NCBI GenBank assembly: GCA_036971615.1
Contig: JAYKKR010000016.1
Span: 496,001-560,000 of the forward strand
Source of the DNA: Amyloporia xantha
Taxonomy: Eukaryota > Basidiomycota > Agaricomycetes > Polyporales > Adustoporiaceae
Direction of reading: 5' to 3'
DNA: 64,000 bases
The notes under the pieces are model-generated. The model saw only the letters and a list, made by a program, of their open reading frames with translations, was not told the DNA's origin and did not search any database. Each line of letters starts with the position of its first letter. Position 1 is the stretch's first letter. Position numbers and translations under genes: made by a program. This document shows, one piece after another, positions 11,239-22,218 of this stretch.

Positions 11239-12767
11239 ATGGTCGCCATCTCGCGTTTGCTCTCTGCTGCTGTCTTCGGCGTCGCGGTGCACCTCACTGG
11301 TGTGCTGGGGTTGCCTGCAGCCAATGGCGTCTCGGCCCGCTCGAGACCCAGCCGTCGTCAATCCACGGCGGCTCCCCACTGGGTCGAGTATTTCGATGCG
11401 TCCGCATCTGGTGTAACAGGCGCTCCCCCCGTCTCCGATGTCACGGTGCGCGAGTTTTTTTTCACCAGCTGATGACTGTCTCACCCAATTTGACTGATCT
11501 AGGGGTACAACGTCTTGCAAGTCCCATATACGGCCTTCCGAGCAGTTTTACTGATACTTTTTCTTGATAGTATTCTGGCATTCTTGCTCACCGAGGGTGC
11601 TTGGGACAACGCTGAAGGCTGGACGGAGCTGAGTGCATCCGACAGGTCCAGCATCAAGTCGCAGTACGCGGACGCCGGAATCTCCCTCATGGTTTCCTGC
11701 TTCGGTTCGACGGACACGCCCACGACCAGCAACGATGACCCCACGAGCACTGCGAACACCTTCGCGGCGTGGGTGCAGGAGTACGATCTCGATGGTATTG
11801 ACGTTGACTACGAGGCGAGTGGATTCCCGCTTATCTGATATTGATGGCTCACTGATTGACTTCAAAATCAGGACTTCGACGCTATGGATGCCGGTACGGC
11901 CGAGGCTTGGCTGGTCACTTTCACGACGCAGTTGCGGAACCAGCTCCCGTCAGGAGACTACATTATCACCCACGCCCGTGAGTTCTATACACTACCCAGG
12001 TAGCCCTATCTAAATATGTGTCCCTTAGCTGTTGCGCCATGGTGTGTTGGACTGCGGTTGCGTAAATATATCTAGGTCTTGATTATCGTACAGGTTCACA
12101 CCAAACTACTGGACTAACGGTGGTTACCTCACGGTCGACTCGGAAGTCGGCGATCTCATCGACTGGGTAAGCGTATAGATTATCTACGCGACTCGAGATT
12201 CTAATCGCCTTTCAATTAGTACAACGTCCAGGTTCGTAGTATTCTTCTTCCTGTGCACGCGAGGTTTTCACACCTTGTGCCTCCACGCAGTTCTACAACC
12301 GTGAGCTCAGCGTTTCTTTACGTTTTTCCTACATAAGCTCACTCTTCCACAGAGGGCAGCAGCGAGTACACCACATGCTCCGGCCTGCTCACGGAATCTA
12401 GCTCGACTTGGCCCGAGTCTGCCTTATTCCAGATCGCCGCCAGCGGTGTCTCGCAGGACAAGCTCGTGATCGGAAAGCCCGCGACGACCGGTGATGCCAG
12501 CACCGGCTACATGGCCCCCGCTACGCTTGCCACTTGCGTCGAGCAGGCGAAGAACGACGGCTGGGGTGAGTACCCTTAGACAGACGTCTGCGCGGCATGT
12601 GCTCACTTCGGCGCCCTGATAGACGGCGGCGTGATGGTCTGGGAGGTGAGCGACTTTTTTGGTGTCGCGCTGGTCATGCGATGAGCTGAGACATGTGCGA
12701 CGATAAGTACCCTGACGCGGGCTCCTCGTGGATCCAGACCGTGCGCGCCGACTCTTGGCCCGTCTAA
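11239..12767 (+). CDS. GH18 chitinase 2, secreted, with two GC-AG introns
   Basis: Tandem paralogue of chitinase 1. Eleven exons (11239-11445, 11503-11516, 11571-11814, 11872-11977, 12029-12041, 12094-12166, 12220-12231, 12291-12300, 12353-12565, 12623-12645, 12708-12767) total 975 nt, giving 324 aa. It has a signal peptide and a dibasic site (PSRRQS) that could be a Kex2 cleavage site, but lacks the long Ser-rich linker of chitinase 1. The catalytic motif is DGIDVDYE. Exon lengths 14, 244, 213 and 23 are identical to chitinase 1. Introns at 11517-11570 and 11815-11871 have GC donors (GCAAGT, GCGAGT) where chitinase 1 has GT. Two extra introns create 13-, 12- and 10-nt exons. The same caveats about function apply as for chitinase 1. 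Confidence 0.92.
11517..11570 (+). other. GC-AG intron 2 of chitinase 2
   Basis: Donor CTT|GCAAGT, acceptor GATAG|T. Phase 2 splicing gives GYNVF-ILAFLL. The homologous intron of chitinase 1 sits after the same codon with donor GTCAGT. Confidence 0.85.
11815..11871 (+). other. GC-AG intron 3 of chitinase 2
   Basis: Donor GAG|GCGAGT directly after the catalytic glutamate codon, acceptor ATCAG|GAC. The homologous chitinase 1 intron (8665-8716) has donor GTGCGT at the same place. Confidence 0.85.
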
Positions 12768-13994
12768 ACGGGTCTGTCTCTCGAGTCACGGCCCATTTTC
12801 AAAAAGTGAGCGCTCCGTCTTTCTCCAGCCCCAGAGCGGTCCAGTGACGGAGGAATGCGAACAGTACGGAACAGGGCCGGTCTTGTTCCCGCTCACGGCC
12901 CTCGGAGGCCAGTGATAACGCTTATGCAAAATTCTATGGAGAGCTTTTGTTATCTTCTTGCCTCATGATTCTCTGGCGATTCGGGGTGATGTTTCTTTAG
13001 GATAGATAGAGAGTTGAAACCTGTTGTAGTGATATAAAGCGTCACGTAAATGTACGATGCTATCCAATGTGATCGATGTTGTATTGGGAAAGCCCAATGC
13101 GTGATCGACAGATCCGTGAGACGATAGAGTCAGATCGGCGCTTGATGGGCGTCCAAAGAGAGTGAGCAGTCGCCACAACGGACGCAGCGAGCGGCTTGAC
13201 GTCGCTCCATGCTTCAAAAGTCCTGGCGCTCTCGGAGCAGCACTTGTCCATCACGGAAGGAGAAAGTTCTCGCAGCGCGTCCAACCTTGATAACGTACGC
13301 GTTAACCTGCAAGACCGAAGGTCACAGGTAAACTCGACACCGTTCCAGAGCAGGGCATAGCATGTGCTTCCGTGTCATTTGACAGTTCGACTGGCATATG
13401 CGGATGGAATGCGGAATCATGCTAACTGCGTTAGCTAGTATTCCATTCTCGCAGAACCATACCAATTGCCGGTCGGGTATCGATGCTGGATAACCTCTCG
13501 TCAAACCTGTGCGTTAGTCTCGAGACGCTTCACGCGAAGGCAAGCTAGCCAGGGAAGAAGAATCCATACCTTGAGCTAACTCGCCGAGTTCCCGTGAGTG
13601 CCTAATCGAGAGTGCGAGGCTCGCAGTCGGTGAGAGCACTTACCAGCAGTCATACATGGCCGAGGGTACGACCGGCTGTCAGGAGCGATGTGGCGACACG
13701 CAGTCGGCTTCGAATGTGATACTTCCATTACGACGGGGGCTGCAGTCTGATGTGACAAGTGCTGGCTGTACAACGAGAAGGCTGACTGTTGAGATCTGTC
13801 AACGAGGCATGCATCAGCGTCCGAATGGGTGGTCACACGGTGTGAAGAGAATGCGACTGGGTATGGAAGTGCTCAAAACAGGTGGATTGCATTCAATATA
13901 CAAAGAACATGGTACACGGTAACGTACAGAGTGTACAGAGTACAACAGGTTTCGGTACATAAAGCATCGGACAGCGTTTGTGTCAGACGCGCAA
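12768..13994. other. Intergenic region, nothing recognised
   Basis: About 1.2 kb between convergent genes. Only short frames lacking domain signatures, and no clear repeat. Confidence 0.4.
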
Positions 13995-14548
13995 TCACTT
14001 AGTGGCGTTCTCAGATTCCTAAGGCAGTCAATTTAATGAGCATTCTCAGTGATGAGTAGAGCAAAGAGAGTCAAACATACCTCTCTCTTGGCGTTTAGCT
14101 CGCCACGGCTCGCCAGATACGCCGCGCCAGAATCGGCCCAGACTTGATAGTCCGTTACCTTCCCATCGTCATCGAAGTCCAAGATGTACGCAAAGTCCTC
14201 TTCCCACCATTGGCCTTCTCCTGGCCCTTCTGTCCACGTAAATTTGGCTGTTCCCTTGACAGACACCTTCTGTGCTTCGGAGTCCACGATCCACTCGAGG
14301 AAGGTCATGTTCTCATAAGTCAGATACTTCTGGAGAAGGGTGAAATACGAAGGCACGGACAACGGGCCCTGGCGCCCGGTGAAGGGCCGGCCGATGAAGG
14401 GGGCGAGGAACGGCTCGCCATGCTCGACGGCGTAGATCTCGTGGGTAGTGGAAAAGTAGGAGAGGATGACGCTGAGGTCAGCGTTTGCAGCTATAGCCGA
14501 GCAGAGGGCCTGCGCTGAGGCCAAGAGCTTTGCTCGGGCGGATACCAT
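13995..14548 (-). CDS. SnoaL/NTF2-like fold protein
   Basis: Two exons, 14548-14081 and 14018-13995, joined by a 62-nt intron, give 163 aa. Start is the ATG ending at 14548 (MVSARAKLLASAQALCSA). The layout matches small fungal SnoaL-like proteins: an N-terminal helix with an FSTTHEIYAVEHGEPFLAPF segment, then GRQGPLSVPSYFTLLQKYL, FTWTEGPGEGQWWEEDFAYI and a strand DDDGKVTDYQVWADSGAAY. The fold is a cone-shaped alpha+beta barrel used by many unrelated small enzymes and binding proteins, so no reaction can be assigned. The second exon adds only seven residues after KRE and a stop. It is transcribed divergently from the tail-anchored protein gene. Confidence 0.72.
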
Positions 14549-14580
14549 TTGGGTAATGAATATGTAGAAAAGGTGGTAGT

Positions 14581-14665
14581 AGCGGTGTGAGATATACAAT
14601 ACCAGTGGCTGTGGCGGTGGCGGCAGCGGCGTGAGATATACAATACGGTGGCGGTGGCGGTGGCG
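14581..14665. repeat. Two-copy direct repeat and GGTGGC-rich tract upstream of the SnoaL gene
   Basis: AGCGGTGTGAGATATACAAT at 14581 recurs at 14626 as AGCGGCGTGAGATATACAAT, 45 bp apart, each followed by a GTGGCGGTGGCGG tract. It lies in the divergent promoter region, just upstream of the minus-strand start codon. Confidence 0.7.
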
Positions 14666-14840
14666 GGTACAATACAGCGGAGAAGGCACGTGGGTGGGTC
14701 GGAGGCGATCAGGTGCCAGTGACGAGGGGAAGGACGAGGACAGTCGCCGGGTGTCGCCCTGCCCTCCTCTCCTCTCCATCACACACGCCCTCGGCTATAT
14801 ACCTCTCTCGCTTCTCTTCCTTTTTTCTCTTTTTCTTCCG

Positions 14841-14848
14841 TATATATA
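14841..14848 (+). promoter_or_regulatory. TATA box of the tail-anchored protein gene
   Basis: TATATATA 68 bp upstream of the ATG at 14909, followed by a CT-rich tract. Confidence 0.5.
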
Positions 14849-14908
14849 GCCTCGCTTCACCTTCTTCCTCTCCTCTTCCTTCCTTCGCGCTTCCAACTCC
14901 GTACTCGC

Positions 14909-15938
14909 ATGGCGTCTCAGCCACACAAGAATGCAGCACAGACACAGCTATACAAGCAGGAACGTGGGCAGGATCCACAGACCAGCCAGCCGTGAGTGTG
15001 CAAATTTTATGCCACAAATCATCCAGACTTGACGCGTCCGGATCTGCAGCACTTTCGATACTACTCTCGACTCGATGACCCGTCGCACTCAACGCTACGA
15101 GCACCAGATCAAGGATCTCGAGGTATGCGGCGCGCACTCCATGCACATCTCTTCCGTACTGACGGTCGCCGCGTATACGGACTCTAGGCTAGACTTACCG
15201 TGGACATGAGCAACTCGCGGGCCATTCATAATCTATTGCAGGAGGTGCTGTCTGGCGTGCAGGCAAGTCGTACGCTCGACATCGATGCACTATTCCTAAC
15301 GCCCTCTATAGCAAAACCAGCACCGGGCTGACGTCGCTCTCGCCTCCACTGTTCCCCGTACAGAGCAATCGCTGGACGAGGACCTCGCGGCCCTCAAGGT
15401 GCTCGGGGAGCACCTGCCTCAGGTCGGGCAGCAAGTCCGGGATATCAGACACGTCTACGACCGCGGCAGAGACAAGGTGAGCCGCCCCATTCAAAGTAGT
15501 CGGCGTCTTATGCCACCCCGGGACACCCGTTCCTGGTCCAGCCCTTGCCTTTTCATTATACTGACTCGACCCCGATGTCCCTCCCAGGCACACGACCTCA
15601 TTAGCGCGCTCGAGTGGCTGAACACACCGATGTCACTCCGGCTTCGCACCATCATCTTCACTTCGAACGCGCCTGTTAGCCCTCGGTGGAAAGCACTCGT
15701 CGTACGTACCGTCTCTCGCTCCGTATCCGCGAAAAATGCAGGACCGAAACTTTACCGCCGCCTGTCACGTCTCGCGCGTATCATTCACATGGACTGACGC
15801 CTCGCACGTTTCTTCTATTAGCGGACATTGTTTGCCTTGGCGCTGCTCGCATGCATCTGGATAGCATGGATCACCCTCCAGGGGGCCGTACGCGCGCATC
15901 GACAGCGTCTCGTTTGGGGCGAACGGCTCATGAGCTGA
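14909..15938 (+). CDS. Tail-anchored coiled-coil protein of unknown function
   Basis: I do not recognise this family. Six exons (14909-14991, 15050-15122, 15188-15262, 15312-15476, 15588-15701, 15822-15938) give 208 aa with every junction in frame. The N-terminus is hydrophilic and Gln-rich. The middle is helical and looks coiled-coil (DSMTRRTQRYEHQIKDLEAR onward, through the HLPQVGQQVRDIRHVYDRG region). One hydrophobic segment near the C-terminus (TLFALALLACIWIAWITLQG) is followed by a basic tail (RAHRQRLVWGERLMS). This is the layout of a tail-anchored membrane protein with its bulk in the cytosol, SNARE-like in shape although I see no SNARE motif. Intron 15263-15311 has a GC donor. The clean exon phases argue for a real gene. 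Confidence 0.7.
15263..15311 (+). other. GC-AG intron in the tail-anchored protein gene
   Basis: Donor GTGCAG|GCAAGT, acceptor CTATAG|CAA. Phase 0 splicing joins LSGVQ to QNQHRADV. Reading through reaches a stop, and no GT donor gives the same frame. Confidence 0.75.
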
Positions 15939-16425
15939 CCACCTGCCTCCGTCATTTCTCCGCTCGACGTAAATCGCACTTCGCCCCACGGCGCCTATAG
16001 TATCGTACCGCGCGAGCGCCTCAGCGCCACAACGTGCCGGACCTGTTCATTCCTCTCGCTCGCTCGTCTCAGAACTTTGCTCTCATCTAGACTTACCACT
16101 GTCCTTGCGCACCTGTACCATACTCCTATTCTTACCCTTACCTCTATCTGTCCCCCTGCACTTCCCCCGCTCGCGGAAGACCGTATCCACCCATCTCCAT
16201 TGCGTCGTCCTTTGTCCGTGGCATCGCAATGGCACTCTCATATTGCTGTACATATCGTGTAACGTGTAACATTATACTTGTATATTCAATAGAGTCCGTA
16301 GATTCAGTTTAGGGATTATTAGGCGGAAATGTAAGAGAAGGGCCTGCGTTTTCCAGGTCAGTGTTCCAGACGCCCTCATGAAACCTATCTGGGTTCCAGT
16401 GGATGTCTCGCCTTGTTTCTTTTCC
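15939..16425. other. Convergent intergenic region
   Basis: About 490 bp of 3' flanks between the tail-anchored gene and COQ3. Pyrimidine-rich; no gene or repeat seen. Confidence 0.4.
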
Positions 16426-17718
16426 TTATTCCAGAGGCCGCCTCACCCAGAACAAGTAATTGCACCCCTCACCCCACTTTGCCCCCACTGCGCCGCGCGG
16501 GACGAGCATCCACTCGCCCTTCCACGGCAAGTAGATCATCCCCCGCGTTTCGGCCTCGGTCCGCGTTGGATTCCCGTTGTACAGCCGCGAGATCCACGCC
16601 CGGCCGGTGCCCCCGGCGGCGTCAAGCCGTTGTGACGGCGACCGGTACTCATGGAAGAACGCGACGAGCTCCTCCGGGCGGATGTACTTCGAGTAGGTGT
16701 GTGTCCCCGGCGTGACCATCCGGAGCACCTGCTCCGCGGCGAATATGGTGAGGAGGTACGCAAGCGGCGTGCGCGCGATCGTCGATAGGAAGAGGTGTCC
16801 GCCGGGCTGTCGCCACGCCGATACAGGTCGGTAGGGCGTTAGCGGAGAAGTGAGAATGGGGCGATTCGAGCGGAAGGAGAGTGGATCGTCCGTACCTTGA
16901 CCAGCTCCGCGCAGTTGCTCAGGAATGCCCTTGGGTTGTCCACGTGCTCGATCACCTCCATCGAGCAAACGACGTCGAATTGCTTTGGGCCGCGACGAGC
17001 GAGGAGGTCTTCTACTGAGGTATGCTCGTATGCCAGAGTACCTCTACTGGGCCGAGCGGTGCTCAGATCATTGGGGGATTCTGACGGAAGAGGCGGCGTG
17101 GAGAGGCGGATACTGGGGTCGGCGGAGGCATGCAGAGAAGCGATGGCAATGTTGGATGGAGAGGCGTCAATGCCCATGGTATTGGAGCCTAGGCGCGTGC
17201 CAGGCTCTGAAAGATATCTGTTGGGTCTGCATGCAGCAGGACGTTTTGGATAAGACAAACACACCTCACAGAGGAGCCCTCCTCCACATCCTACGTCTAG
17301 GACGTCTAGACCTTGAAGGATTTTGGACTCATCTACCGAGTCATCGGATTCCTCCCTCATGATTTCAGTCTGTAGTTCCGCGTATGTGAGGAATTGCCAT
17401 TGGAGCATTGAAGGTAGCAAGTTGTGTATATATAGAGGGATCGTAACTCACTAATTTCTCCCGAATGAATTGAACCCTGACAGGGTTCATTTTGTGCAGC
17501 ATCTTGAATTCTCCCTGCTCATCCCACCACTGGGATGAGAGGCGCGAGAAGAGGGCAATCTCATCGGGGTTGACACTTGAATCGGTGTGCGGTTGTGCGT
17601 GGGGTGCAGTAGCCAAAGTCGAAGAGTAGCAACGATGCACAGGATACTTGCGGGGACCAGGCCGCCGTTGCGAGTTGGCCACACGGCGTACTGAGCCTCG
17701 GATGAATGAGCAGCTCAT
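16426..17718 (-). CDS. COQ3: COQ3, ubiquinone biosynthesis O-methyltransferase
   Basis: SAM-dependent enzyme performing both O-methylations of coenzyme Q synthesis in the mitochondrial matrix. Exons 17718-17452, 17369-17265, 17204-16896 and 16806-16426 give 353 aa. The start is chosen at MSCSFIRGSVRRV because a basic, Ser/Arg-rich mitochondrial presequence follows. Landmarks: FSRLSSQWWDEQGEFKMLHK near the N-terminus, SAM motif I LDVLDVGCGGG, MGIDASPSNI, FDVVCSMEVIEHVDNP, and PGGHLFLSTIARTPLAYLL. Odd: where relatives read something like CESLARLG, the DNA has an extra GC dinucleotide (near 17191-17196). The frame is kept only if the acceptor moves 2 nt downstream in a TTTCAGAG site, turning that stretch into CEPGTRLG. 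The assignment is firm; that junction needs cDNA. Confidence 0.9.
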
Positions 17719-17930
17719 GCTTGTCCAGAATGCTCCGCGGACAGTATACGTCGTACGGCGTACAGTAACACCGTGACCGCGATCATGGACGTGTCTGATC
17801 ACGTGGTTCACACGACGACAGTATCCTCGTTTCTTTGGCCTCAGTAGCTACATTCACATTTCTGAGGTAAAAACATATTGATGGTACTCATGGAAATCTA
17901 TATCATAAAGGATCACGCAGGATCCCCATT

Positions 17931-20880
17931 TCAACACGGCTGAGCTTGTATCTCCACCTCCACCTTTTCCTCGCCGGTCTTCACGCTCATGCGATCGGAT
18001 GAAATGTCGTCGCTCATAACTCCCTGCTCATCATGGTAAGTAAGACCAATGCCCAGGTCAGGAGGTCGTGATACGGTGCAGATAATGCAGAAAGCAGCGA
18101 ATGATATAGATAGACCTGTCTTCCGGTTCAGCTCCCCGCTTCCACCATGATTCATCAATCACTGTCCCACTCACCGACAAAGAAGGCAATGTGGAATGTT
18201 CGGACCCACGAATTGTAGGCATTGGGATTTCGCACAGTCATGATCATCCCGGGCATCGTAGGAAATACGCCCAATACCCAAGCGACGAGAGCACGCCAAT
18301 GGAAGCCATGGAAGTACCTGCGAATATGAGCACATCATACATAATATCCGGTAGATAAGGTCATCTCACCAATAAATAGACTTGCTACTGCCGACGTAAC
18401 AATCTTCCAATTTGATCACACATCGGCGCACGACCAGATAATCGGCCAGCATGACCCCAGTAAAGGGTGCCACTAGAAGGGACGTCATGAACGCCGATCA
18501 ACATAGAATATACCACGCACGAAAGATGCTGAAGCCAGACAAGACGGTCAGGAATGTCGCAGCGTTGGACAGATACTGCCACGGATTGGATGCGAGACCT
18601 AAGCATGCCAGGAGGTAAGCTCCTCTCCGTATGTTCATGTAGCGGCTGTTCATTTTGAGCAGCAGTCAGCCAATACACTACGAGGAATTCATTAGTGAAG
18701 GTGCTCTCACGGCATAATTCCGCTAACCACGTCGGTAGAGTTGTCAGTTATTGCCGTTAGCATTGAAAACATGGGTTGACTCACGCCAAGTCCATCCCAG
18801 CACTGACAGAGTTCAGCACAATACTGATCCCAAGCTGCGCGCAAACGCAGCCGAGACCGGCGAAGAACCTGCCCGCATTGCTTTAGATCAAAAAGTCGTT
18901 AGCACAGTGAACGATGGATGCCCACACTCCAGCACGAGCTGCAGTCAATCATCACTATCAGCAATCTCACGTGAAGAAGTAATCACCCACCACGCGAAGA
19001 ATCATTGCTGATGTCGAGTGAAATCATCAGTCTATTATCTAGGATGAATTACTCGACGCACTAGTGGTCTTGAAGGACTCCAAGTAGCTGGAAAGGTTCC
19101 CATATCAGTTGTCCGACAATTTGCTCCGCACACGATGTGACAATAATGCCAATAGTAGCGCAGAGAATGATACAAAAGGGCCTAATCACAGAGGTTCAAC
19201 CGAGACCGCAGTAGGTGACGTTTTAGATCGCACTCACGCAGCAATGAGTTGCGACAGTGTCGGTGCGTCTAGACAGAGTCATCAGCAACGCACTCTTTTC
19301 TGTGCCACCCTGTCTACATGTTTTACGTACAAGGTCGATTCGCATAGCGTGTCCAATCGCTTTGGCCCAATGTTCCTCCACCCCTGACGCCGCAATGAGC
19401 ATGCAAAGTGACTGCGCGAAAGGGGAACCTCACCAGGACCCTAGAATTGCGGTAATTCCAAACATCATGGCCCTATAGATGTGTATAATTAATGCCAGAC
19501 GTGGTTTTAGCCTTCGGACATCACTCCTTACCATCCAATACTACCATTGGCAGGAGCACCGGCGGTCTTGAACAGTGGTCCATCTCCGTGGGCATTAGAA
19601 ACGGCCCACACGAGCAAGCCGAGGAGGCTGGTCATCTCAGAAAAGCAACGATTGGACTAGACGAGGCTACATACGTTCCACCAAACAACACAGAAGAGAC
19701 AATGAATGGCTTCTGAAGCTTCTCGGGAGGTATGCGCATAATGGTGACGAAGAATAGGTAGTAGATGCTGATTAGAAGGACGTCAGCGGCCCCTTCTCTC
19801 GCATCAATGCAGTAACGAACATCATGCCGATGAAATCTTTCGTGAGGAGGATGCCGCCTGCAAGCGTTTGTTTCCTAGTTTCAGACCAATGTCTCCATGA
19901 GTGCCAGATATCCGATATGGGGTACTACGAACATATGAGCAAATCCTATTCCAATGAGTTTTACATAAGTCATCAACCATATCCATGATGGTAAATATGG
20001 AACGGCATACCAGGGATAATGGCCCCGATCGTTACCTGTAAGAAAGAGTTCAGGGGATGTATATATGGCTCAAAGAGATGACCATACAGCCATTGCTGCA
20101 AACAAGGGAAATGATCAACCATATACAATATACGCCCCAGTCAGTGGCATACCTTGTCCTCCCCAATACCCTTGCAGCCCATCCCAGCTATTTTATGTTA
20201 GCACTGTCTATATACCTACCATGAAAACTGGGTCTCACTCACAAAATAGTTCTGGAAGTTGCACAACATAAGCAGAGAATCAAGGCATCCGCAATTTGAA
20301 CCGACTTACGTGAATGACCGAATGATTATAGGAAAATAAGCCCCTCTACAGGTAGTCTCAGAGCACAGTTATCTAAGTAGTTGAGGATCGCTTCACCTCA
20401 TCCCCCAAGTAAACCTTGAGGCGACCGTGAACCCGATATGGTGTCTATTACAATTTGAATTAGGTGGACTGTGAAATGATACGTGGATAACCCTGTTCAC
20501 CTTTCACCCATCCAACCGCAGGAAATTGACAATAACCCGGTGACCAGCGCACCGATCACAAGAGCAATGATCGCTTGTTGGGCAGTCAACCCATAGGCCA
20601 GCAGCGTACTTCCAGTTGTATAGGCAGATATACAGAGGCCACTGATGCACCAATAGATGAAATATGACCAGATTGCGTAGGTACGTCTTTCCGCCGGCAT
20701 GGGAATGAGATCTCTGTTCGTCCAATGCTACACATTTTAATCCAGGATTAGACACCCATTTCGCTCACGGAGATACTCGAGCTTTGAGGAACATACGTCA
20801 TTTTTGTAGTGAGCGTTGGCGTCAATGGGCACTTCAATGAACCTCAGGAATCGTCGTATGGCGCTGTCAGACTGGGACAT
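17931..20880 (-). CDS. NCS1 family nucleobase/allantoin-type permease (Fur-like)
   Basis: Plasma-membrane symporter of the nucleobase-cation-symport-1 family. The first exon starts at 20880 (MSQSDSAIRRFLRF) and is spliced to HWTNRDLIPMPAERRTYAIW, the conserved NCS1 N-terminus. Next come transmembrane segments with AQQAIIALVIGALVTGLLSI, RGAYFPIIIRSFT, a WDGLQGYWGGQ segment (the family usually has WFGLQAYWGG), and near the end FHWRALVAWVLGVFPTMPGM and RNPNAYNSWVRTFHIAFFVG. The C-terminal exon ends after a Glu/Lys-rich tail at 17931. There are a dozen or more introns; I resolved the conserved exons but not every junction. Substrate (uracil, allantoin, thiamine or another) cannot be decided. A 1.3-kb region separates it from the divergent TRP channel gene. 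Confidence 0.85.
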
Positions 20881-22218
20881 GTTGCAGAAAGAAGTGACGG
20901 TAAGACGAACACCAGAGGCGCGATCCTATCTAATAGCTGTATGTGACCCCAGTACCTATACGACGCAGTGCCCAGGAGATAAGACTATGCACGGAGTGTA
21001 CAGCAGCGCATCATACTAACCTGATCAGCCTGATAAGACTCGCTGTAGATTGTCGGTAGCTATAGCGCCCCTACTTAGGTCATTGGTGTTCTTTGAGTCG
21101 GATGGTTCACTGCAATTGAGCGAGAGAAGTCGGCGGTGAGATCGCCACCAATGACAATTGGAGCCGGCTTCTCAGTGTACCATTGAATACTTATACTCCC
21201 ATTCGATTAATTCTGTCATGTAAGCCGAGGAAAGCGGAGAAACAGGGTCCTCTGCGCGCTTGAAGAAGCAAAGCGGAACAACCATGAAGCCTGTACGCGT
21301 TAGAAGTTCCCGAAGCAGATACACAGCGTGAGATCAGTCGGCGGCGCAAGAAAAACAATGCAGCTGGGCCTCTTTAAGCCAAGCGCCTCAGTCGGACGGA
21401 CACAGCACCGTCGTCAGCTGAGGATGAGCAGTACATTTAGTACATTTGCTAGTAGCATTAGGATCTTGAAACCCTACTAAAGAGTATTTAGCTGTGATAA
21501 CCTATCAAGTGTACCGAAAAGTTGATACGGACCATGATTTACCGTAATCATGCGCCAAGAAACATGAGCATCATGGGTTCCAAAATGATTTGCATATCAA
21601 GAGAACACAACAATCCCGCAAGTTCGGTATAGCACTCGTTCCGCACCCCCTGCTCCTACAGTGCTTAAGTACTCTGGTGTCAACAAAGATTTTGGCCGGT
21701 GATAGACGGTTGGACAGGACAGGACAGGACAGGACAGAACCATGAGGTACATATTCCAGGAAATTTCCTGTTCGATCATCACTCTTATCATTCTTTTCAA
21801 TTCCGTCTTCCGTTGGCTTGGATCCGTGACAAATGCAGAGAAAAACGAAAAGAAATTCTATGTGATAACGAGAGACTTGGTCAGAATTTCTGACTGAGAA
21901 ACCACTTGGGAAGACAGGTAGCTCACCTTACCATGTAGGCACAGTGATACTGTTAGAGATCTGACATTTGTCAGAGAACATCTCAAGCCGGGAGCAGTGA
22001 TACACCTACGAGTCAAGCGTTAACGAGGAGGCGACTTGGCGCCACTGGCCAGACATCATGACGCGGGCACGTGATTGAGGAGTGACCGCATCATGTCGGT
22101 AGCACTGCAGAGTGCATTGGGCAACAGCGTTAACGCCTCATGCTCAGCTTGCCTCCGCTGCTATCTCATTTCATGCTATAGTCGGGCAATTACTGCCAGA
22201 AACTTGTCACGAAACCTC
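20881..22218. other. Divergent intergenic region with a GGACA microsatellite
   Basis: About 1.3 kb between the NCS1 permease and TRP channel starts. It contains a tandem GGACA repeat, five units, at 21712-21736. No coding segment was recognised. Confidence 0.5.

Noticed and set aside
7947..12767. Chitinase pair as part of a secondary-metabolite or defence cluster
   Set aside because: Neighbours are a peptide transporter, a small SnoaL-like protein and an unknown membrane protein; no synthase, regulator or tailoring enzyme set is present.
13995..14548. SnoaL-like protein as a polyketide cyclase
   Set aside because: The fold is shared by many functions and no polyketide synthase is nearby.
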